From Candidatus Gastranaerophilales bacterium (GTDB lineage: Bacteria > Cyanobacteriota > Vampirovibrionia > Gastranaerophilales > Gastranaerophilaceae): a DNA stretch of 9,567 bases. This document shows positions 6,681 through 9,567 of the stretch, in pieces (the first letter of the stretch is position 1; every line of letters starts with the position of its first letter). The position numbers and the translations under genes were made by a program. The notes under the pieces were generated by a model. The model was given only the letters and a program-made list of their open reading frames with translations, was not told the DNA's origin and searched no databases. The stretch is from the NCBI GenBank assembly GCA_947628355.1, contig CANQZO010000065.1, positions 1 to 9,567 of the forward strand. Reading direction: 5' to 3'.

Positions 6681-6803
6681 CTAATTAAAGAACACTAATA
6701 AAGCTCCAATAAACATAAATGTTAAATATAAGAGTGTTATCCCTGTGAAAAACAGGACAGCACCTATTAATAAAAAGATCGTTCCCAAATCTTTTCTACT
6801 CAT
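6681..6803 (-). CDS. 40-aa two-helix membrane peptide
   Basis: A short frame fills the gap between the RhuM-like gene and the transposase. Its ATG overlaps the RhuM stop (TAATG at 6801-6805), with GGAGG 10 bases upstream. Its TAG ends six bases before the upstream in-frame GTG (6675) of the transposase gene. After a basic start (MSRKD) the product is almost wholly hydrophobic and forms two membrane segments (about LGTIFLLIGAVLFFTG and LLYLTFMFIGALLVFF). Stop/start coupling and exact gap filling support a real gene. The family is unknown. Mu-like phages often carry small early host-takeover genes (for example kil), and a holin-, toxin- or exclusion-type peptide is possible, but nothing in the sequence decides. 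Confidence 0.65.
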   Translation of the reverse strand: MSRKDLGTIFLLIGAVLFFTGITLLYLTFMFIGALLVFFN

Positions 6804-7543
6804 TAACAGAGTTCCTCCAAATTATCAAATTCATAAGTAACCGCAACAGAATTTAAGAGATTTTTTAATTTGTTGAAAGAATTTTCATCACCGTTTAAAG
6901 TATTTTTTAAAAATACTTTTGCTTTTTCAAACAGTTTATTTCCTTCTTCATTAACTCCTAAAATTTCTTTAATATGTTTTAAAATAGAAGGATTATGAGT
7001 TTTTCCATATATGATATTATAAACAGCCTCATAAAGAACACCTAAATCGCTTGCTATTTGTTTTTGAGTAAGTTCTTTTCCCAGTAAAAGATTTTTTATT
7101 TTTCTTATATCTTCTTCTTTTGTTGTTGCAATTCTTTTGGGTTCAGATTTTTGGGCGGTAAAATTTCTCTTTGAGTATTCATTTTTTAATTTTTCTTTAA
7201 TAATTTTTGTAGCCCATTGTCTGAATAATATTTCTCTTTTTGAATTAACTCTACACCCGACATAAATTATTGCATCAAGATTGTAATAGCTCATGTTGTA
7301 CTGTTTACCGTCTTTTGCAGTTGTCGAGATTTCCTCTGTAACTGAATTGTTATCAAGTTCACTTTTTTTAATAAAATTTTGAAGATGTCTCGATATTCTA
7401 GATTTATCAACACTAAATAATTGTGCCATTTGTTTTTGCGTAAGCCAAACATCATCTTCTATTTGTGTAACCTCAATAGTATTGTTGTTATCGATTTTGT
7501 AAGGTAACAAGTTGTAATTTTTTGTTTCTTGTAAATTTGTCAT
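6803..7543 (-). CDS. RhuM-family DNA-binding protein with Ner-like C-terminal HTH
   Basis: The N-terminal half (about 22-122) matches the RhuM family: VWLTQKQMAQLFSVDKSRISRHL (32-54), a variable basic/acidic stretch, then NLDAIIYVGCRVNSKREILFRQWAT (88-112), the family's most conserved block. RhuM proteins occur in genomic islands and phages; their biochemical role is unclear, but the HTH predicts DNA binding. The C-terminal half differs from typical RhuM: residues about 146-196 form a second HTH (LTQKQIASDLGVLYEAVYNII) that aligns with the neighbouring Ner-like protein. A helical tail follows. It lies 14 bases after the Ner-like gene with AAGGAG before the ATG, second in the early operon, a place where Mu has no such gene. 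A regulatory role in the lysis-lysogeny decision is inferred. Confidence 0.8.
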   Translation of the reverse strand: MTNLQETKNYNLLPYKIDNNNTIEVTQIEDDVWLTQKQMAQLFSVDKSRISRHLQNFIKKSELDNNSVTEEISTTAKDGKQYNMSYYNLDAIIYVGCRVNSKREILFRQWATKIIKEKLKNEYSKRNFTAQKSEPKRIATTKEEDIRKIKNLLLGKELTQKQIASDLGVLYEAVYNIIYGKTHNPSILKHIKEILGVNEEGNKLFEKAKVFLKNTLNGDENSFNKLKNLLNSVAVTYEFDNLEELC

Positions 7544-7557
7544 AATTTTCTCCTTTT

Positions 7558-7770
7558 TTATATTCCTAATTTTTCTTTTAACCAGTTATCAACTTTTGAA
7601 ATTTTGCTTAAACCATAAAAAGAGCGAGATACGGCAACAGTTGATATTTTTAAATCGTTCGCAATATCAATTTGTTTAAATCCGTTAATTTTAAGCAAAT
7701 ATGAAATTTTAGCAGCTCGCTTAATATTTCTTTTATTATTATTGTCTTGTAACTTTTCTTGTGATTTCAT
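7558..7770 (-). CDS. ner: Ner-like early repressor, small HTH protein
   Basis: First gene of the early operon, divergent from the phage repressor, as ner is in Mu. The 70-aa protein (Mu Ner 75) is basic and consists of one HTH domain (about 30-52, FKQIDIANDLKISTVAVSRSF) with a short C-terminal helix. In Mu, Ner turns down both the early and the repressor promoter once lytic growth begins. That role is assumed from position and size, because the sequence itself only shows a DNA-binding fold. GAAAGG lies seven bases before the ATG. The closest visible relative is the C-terminal domain of the next gene. Confidence 0.75.
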   Translation of the reverse strand: MKSQEKLQDNNNKRNIKRAAKISYLLKINGFKQIDIANDLKISTVAVSRSFYGLSKISKVDNWLKEKLGI

Positions 7771-7802
7771 GTAATTACCTTTCGTTTATAAAATAACTCT
7801 AC

Positions 7803-7853
7803 ATGTGAATTATACAACATTAAATGTGAATAAGTCAACAAGATTTTGTGAAA
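7803..7853. promoter_or_regulatory. Three operator-like direct repeats
   Basis: ATGTGAAT occurs at 7803-7810 and 7824-7831, exactly 21 bp apart. The similarity continues for about 20 bp, sharing a CAACA about 12 bp into each copy (7815-7819 and 7836-7840). A third, weaker copy TTGTGAAA lies at 7846-7853, 22 bp further on. Spacing of two helical turns puts all three on one DNA face. Copy 1 overlaps the early -10 and start, copy 2 lies in the -10/-35 spacer, and copy 3 abuts the repressor ATG. This is the expected layout for operators that silence the early operon and autoregulate the repressor. Confidence 0.55.
7809..7838 (-). promoter_or_regulatory. Early promoter (Pe-like) of the transposition operon
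   Basis: On the minus strand TTGACT (7833-7838) and a perfect TATAAT (7809-7814) are 18 bp apart. Transcription should start near 7802, about 30 bases before the Ner-like start. It lies among the direct repeats that are probably bound by the repressor. The same AT box could also serve a leftover plus-strand -10 (TATACA, 7811-7816) for the repressor, so the two promoters would overlap. Confidence 0.65.
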
Positions 7854-7855
7854 AA

Positions 7856-8488
7856 ATGAAATTTAAAGATTTACAACCTAAATTAGCAAAAATATTAAAC
7901 AGAAAAGTCACTCAGCAAGAAGTTGCTGATGCTTTGGAATTGGATAGGTCAAGTGTTAATAAATATATAAATAGTGACAAAGAAATAAATTCAGTTCAAA
8001 AAATTAGAGTTGAACAATTTTTTGAAATTAATTTAGATACGGAAGAAAACTATAATTCACAAGATATAAATATAAATATGCCTGTACGTGGAGATATATC
8101 AGCTTCTTTAGGTGCAGGAAGCTTTGTTAATTGCGAAACCGTAACAGAATATTTTCCCCTGCCAAAAAGTCTTATGAAAAAAATTGGAGCTTCACCAGAA
8201 CATAGCTGTATAATTAATACTTCGGGAGAAAGCATGTATCCTACAATAATTGGCGGTCAAGATTTAATTATGATTGATGAATCAAAAAAAGAAATTTTTG
8301 ACGGAAAAATTTATTTAATAAGAATGGATAATTCTTTATTTGCAAAAAGACTTCAAAAATTACCACAGAATCGAATTAAGGTTATTTCAGATAATCCGGA
8401 TTACGATTCTTATATAATTGACCTTAAAGATGAAAGTGTTGATTTTGCTGTAATTGGTAAAATAATGTGGATTAGTCGTATATTATAA
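7856..8488 (+). CDS. S24-family (LexA/CI-type) phage repressor
   Basis: Keeps the prophage silent and is expected to self-cleave when RecA is activated. The N-terminal HTH (about 18-40, VTQQEVADALELDRSSVNKYI) is joined by a linker to an S24 peptidase-like domain. Visible elements are the Ala87-Gly88 cleavage site (LGAGSF), nucleophile Ser126 in SGESMYPT, and the general base Lys164 in FAKRL. The C-terminus VIGKIMWISRIL is typical. The ATG at 7856 is chosen because the frame's earlier GTG (7805) lies inside the operator repeats and the HTH fold begins after the ATG. No clear Shine-Dalgarno is present, so translation may be weak or start on a short-leader mRNA. Odd point: the classical Mu c repressor lacks this domain, so this Mu-like phage should respond to DNA damage as lambda does. 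Confidence 0.9.
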   Translation: MKFKDLQPKLAKILNRKVTQQEVADALELDRSSVNKYINSDKEINSVQKIRVEQFFEINLDTEENYNSQDININMPVRGDISASLGAGSFVNCETVTEYFPLPKSLMKKIGASPEHSCIINTSGESMYPTIIGGQDLIMIDESKKEIFDGKIYLIRMDNSLFAKRLQKLPQNRIKVISDNPDYDSYIIDLKDESVDFAVIGKIMWISRIL

Positions 8489-8498
8489 AGGAGTAAAA

Positions 8499-8606
8499 AT
8501 GCCAACAATATTTAAGTGGTTTTTTAAAATATTAGGTGTCATCATACTGTTAATTATAATTATACTTATATACTTATTGAGGGAAAAACAGATTCTTGGG
8601 TATTAA
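8499..8606 (+). CDS. 35-aa single-helix membrane peptide in the repressor operon
   Basis: Starts ten bases after the repressor stop with AAGGAG (8488-8493) five bases before the ATG. The product has a basic/aromatic start (MPTIFKWFFK), one strongly hydrophobic helix (about 11-28, ILGVIILLIIIILIYLL) and a short charged tail (REKQ…). Co-transcription with the repressor means it would be made in lysogens, as superinfection-exclusion and immunity proteins are. That function is inference from position and topology. The frame is very short, but the ribosome site, spacing and clean membrane segment support it. Confidence 0.65.
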   Translation: MPTIFKWFFKILGVIILLIIIILIYLLREKQILGY

Positions 8607-8675
8607 ATAAAGGTTTTGAACTTTGCAAATAATTTTGTAAAAGTTATTTATATATATAATATAAATGACTTGAAT

Positions 8676-8699
8676 ACTTAATTGTTTGCCCAATCAAGT
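8676..8699. other. Hairpin shared by both convergent transcripts
   Basis: ACTTAATTG pairs with CAATCAAGT (9 bp, one wobble pair, 6-nt loop). On the plus strand it would be a 5' stem of the antisense RNA. On the minus strand it lies 16 bases after the 24-aa peptide stop and is followed by T-rich sequence, so it may end that mRNA. The T-tract is interrupted, so a terminator role is only tentative. Confidence 0.4.
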
Positions 8700-8714
8700 A
8701 AGCACTTCGTACCC

Positions 8715-8789
8715 TTAAATGAAAATCGAAATAATTTGTAAAAGATATCCTAGTAGAAGTAGGGTATCTTTTATTATTTGTTTTTTCAT
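8715..8789 (-). CDS. 24-aa hydrophobic peptide, candidate type I toxin
   Basis: A very short frame of 24 codons: a basic N-terminus (MKKQIIKD) then a single hydrophobic helix (LLLLGYLLQIISIFI) to the end. It is preceded by AAAGGAGGTGA (8794-8804), an 11-base perfect match to the 16S anti-Shine-Dalgarno, with GGAGG seven bases before the ATG. Such near-perfect ribosome sites with tiny membrane peptides are typical of type I toxins in prophages of Gram-positive bacteria. A plus-strand terminator lies inside the frame and convergent transcripts would overlap its 3' end. No sequence homologue is recognised. The alternative is a leader peptide or a small membrane regulator. Confidence 0.55.
   Translation of the reverse strand: MKKQIIKDTLLLLGYLLQIISIFI
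8740..8775 (+). terminator. Intrinsic terminator of the repressor operon / antisense RNA
   Basis: AGATATCCTA (8743-8752) pairs with TAGGGTATCT (8760-8769) over 10 bp with one G-U pair and a 7-nt loop. A-T pairs extend the base of the stem and TTTT follows at 8769-8772. The preceding AAAA gives it some bidirectional character. It lies within the coding sequence of the minus-strand peptide, so plus-strand RNA always covers that gene's 3' part. Confidence 0.75.
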
Positions 8790-8792
8790 TCT

Positions 8793-8841
8793 CTCACCTC
8801 CTTTCCGCCTCAATTCTTCGTAAATTGTCTGTGACGGTGAG
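8793..8841 (-). promoter_or_regulatory. Leader fold that can mask the peptide's ribosome site
   Basis: On the minus-strand RNA, CUCACC (8836-8841) can pair with GGUGAG (8793-8798), which is the 3' part of the Shine-Dalgarno. Between them CAATT/AATTG makes a smaller inner stem. The outer stem is only 6 bp, but pairing of the ribosome site with upstream leader is a known control of type I toxin mRNAs. Confidence 0.4.
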
Positions 8842-8887
8842 GTGTGGTACTTACCCCTGTTTAATTTTCAATGTTCCTTCTTCTGTT

Positions 8888-8896
8888 ATCATAACA
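8888..8896 (-). promoter_or_regulatory. Extended -10 promoter for the 24-aa peptide
   Basis: The minus strand reads TGTTATGAT, an extended -10 (TG-N-TATGAT) that can work without a good -35; the bases at -35 are only T-rich. Start would be near 8881, giving a leader of about 92 nt. It lies just downstream of two terminators, so the peptide gene would be insulated from late-operon transcription. Confidence 0.45.
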
Positions 8897-8919
8897 CATG
8901 ACTTTTAAAATAAAAAAAT

Positions 8920-8945
8920 TGGCGGTATTCTGCTACATACCGCCA
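8920..8945 (-). terminator. Strong intrinsic terminator, second of two
   Basis: A perfect 9-bp stem TGGCGGTAT / ATACCGCCA with an 8-nt loop. On the minus strand it is followed by a run of seven Ts in a T-rich tail. It acts as a backup to the terminator at 8989-9010 for transcripts coming from the late gene. Confidence 0.75.
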
Positions 8946-8988
8946 TAAAAAATTAGGAATATGAAAGTACAAATATTATTAAAGAAAA

Positions 8989-9010
8989 AGACGGCAGAAT
9001 ACTGCCGTCT
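8989..9010 (-). terminator. Strong intrinsic terminator of the late operon
   Basis: A perfect 9-bp stem AGACGGCAG / CTGCCGTCT with a 4-nt loop, followed on the minus strand by T-rich sequence (TTTTTCTTTAAT). It lies about 100 bases after the last small gene of the late operon. Confidence 0.75.
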
Positions 9011-9109
9011 GCTGTGTGTATTATGAGGACACAATATGAAATTACGGTCAGTTTTATATTTTTATCTTGGAATTTCGCTATTCAATTGTCAATGTACAAA
9101 TATTAAGGC

Positions 9110-9208
9110 TTAATTTGAATTAAAATGGAAGTTCATTTCCTGCAATTTAATCGCTATATAGTTTAAAATATTTGATAATTTTAGTAAAAAACTAATTAAT
9201 TTTTTCAT
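9110..9208 (-). CDS. 32-aa hypothetical peptide after the gpG-like gene
   Basis: The ATG at 9208 follows the upstream stop (9210-9212) by one base. GGAGG at 9213-9217, within the last codons of the gpG-like gene, is well spaced. The first 24 residues (MKKLISFLLKLSNILNYIAI…) form a hydrophobic to amphipathic helix. No homologue is recognised. It may be a real last gene of the late operon or a translated tail of no importance. Confidence 0.4.
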   Translation of the reverse strand: MKKLISFLLKLSNILNYIAIKLQEMNFHFNSN

Positions 9209-9209
9209 A

Positions 9210-9567
9210 TTAACCTCCAAAAACCTTTTTATTAACTTCTTTTTCAAGTAAAATTTCTTTCAATTTTATGTATAAATCAGCTTGTAACAGTTCCTTTTGA
9301 TGTTCGGATATACGCATAAATTCTCTTTTTGGCAAAAACATATTAGCTGTAAATTTTTTACCAAGTTTACTGGTTTTGCTGACTTTGCCTTTAAAGCCAA
9401 AATTATGAGCTGCTGCATAAACTATATTTGTGCCGACTCCGGCTTCATTTGCGTTAGAATAAGCTTTAATACTTCTTCTTAGAACGCCTTCTAAATTAAG
9501 AATTCTGCCTGAACCTCTGCCCATTTGCAGTCTTCGTTTTTTCCATGATTCGCTCCACGGCTTCCAT
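9210..9567 (-). CDS. Phage virion morphogenesis protein (Mu gpG / P2 gpS tail-completion family), 5' end missing
   Basis: A structural-assembly protein of the tail-completion family found in Mu-like and P2-like phages. The frame stays open to the window edge: before the Met at 9524 it reads WKPWSESWKKRR…, the family's usual W-x-P-x-S block. Met9524 is therefore internal and the gene begins outside. Family features follow in order: GRILNLEGVLRRSI, the VGTNIVYAAAHNFG segment (YA-x-x-H-x-x-G), the basic/aromatic stretch, MFLPKREFMRISE (the P-x-R-x-F-x-x-I/L motif), and a C-terminal amphipathic helix. It is on the same strand as the early operon but separated from it by terminators and the repressor unit, so it belongs to a different (late) transcript coming from the right. 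Confidence 0.85.
   Translation of the reverse strand, partial: WKPWSESWKKRRLQMGRGSGRILNLEGVLRRSIKAYSNANEAGVGTNIVYAAAHNFGFKGKVSKTSKLGKKFTANMFLPKREFMRISEHQKELLQADLYIKLKEILLEKEVNKKVFGG

Larger units (their letters stand above)
8655..8775 (+). ncRNA. Candidate antisense RNA to the 24-aa hydrophobic peptide mRNA
   Basis: A TATAAT at 8655-8660 (overlapping TATAAA at 8660-8665, 19 bp from TTGTAA at 8635-8640) could start an RNA near 8667. It would run through the stem at 8676-8699 and end at the terminator at 8743-8769, about 105-110 nt in all. It would be fully complementary to the 3' two-thirds of the peptide gene on the minus strand. No good -35 is spaced for the best -10, so the promoter is the weak point. 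Read-through from the repressor operon would give the same antisense sequence. Confidence 0.4.

Noticed and set aside
6745..6772. Similarity between the 40-aa peptide gene and bases 4-25 (shared GGTGCTG and TCCTGTT)
   Set aside because: Short, gapped, in unrelated reading frames; best explained by chance.
7805..7855. GTG start giving a 17-residue longer repressor
   Set aside because: The added residues are encoded by the operator repeats and early promoter and show no conserved fold.
8050..8235. Minus-strand 61-codon frame
   Set aside because: Antisense to the S24 domain of the repressor.
9036..9113. Plus-strand 25-codon hydrophobic frame with GAGG upstream
   Set aside because: Lipoprotein-like at first sight, but the lipobox is poor (FNC), no promoter is visible, and its end overlaps the convergent 32-aa frame that has a better ribosome site.
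9297..9482. Plus-strand 61-codon frame
   Set aside because: Antisense to the gpG-like gene, whose family motifs are clear.

Overview
The window is AT-rich bacterial DNA. It holds the edge of a Mu-like (transposable) prophage next to ordinary chromosome. The host part (about 1-1650) carries dapB (lysine/diaminopimelate synthesis), the last codons of a convergent gene, and two small unrecognised genes. The DapB C-terminal pattern (CYMAGVLLAVR...YGL) resembles cyanobacterial and clostridial enzymes. With the low G+C this would fit a gut Melainabacteria-type or Firmicute host, but the sequence does not settle the taxon.

From about 2250 to 7770 a tightly packed minus-strand operon encodes the Mu early module, in transcription order: a Ner-like HTH protein, a RhuM-family protein, a 40-aa two-helix membrane peptide, MuA transposase, MuB ATPase, a gp16/GemA-family protein, Gam, a Mor-family activator and a small zinc-binding protein. 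Several junctions overlap (TAATG, ATGA). An S24 (LexA/CI-type) repressor is divergently transcribed at 7856-8488, followed by a 35-aa membrane peptide. The 85 bp between the Ner-like gene and the repressor hold a good early promoter and three direct repeats that look like operators. At the right edge is the 3' part of a late gene (gpG / tail-completion family), also on the minus strand.

The layout differs from Mu. The early operon runs outward to the prophage/host edge, with no late genes after Mor. A late operon instead ends beside the repressor. The prophage end should lie in the gene-free stretch 1624-2252, where an array of TGACGACA repeats is the best candidate for transposase binding sites.

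The most interesting stretch is 8655-8896, between the late operon and the repressor operon. A 24-codon hydrophobic peptide on the minus strand has an 11-nt perfect Shine-Dalgarno, an extended -10 promoter and a leader that can hide the ribosome site. A convergent plus-strand terminator lies inside the peptide gene. This is the layout of a type I toxin-antitoxin locus (the TxpA/RatA and BsrG/SR4 style of Bacillus prophages). Here the antisense RNA could be a separate small RNA, the 3' end of the repressor transcript, or both. Two strong minus-strand terminators at 8920-9010 close the late operon and can also pair with each other.
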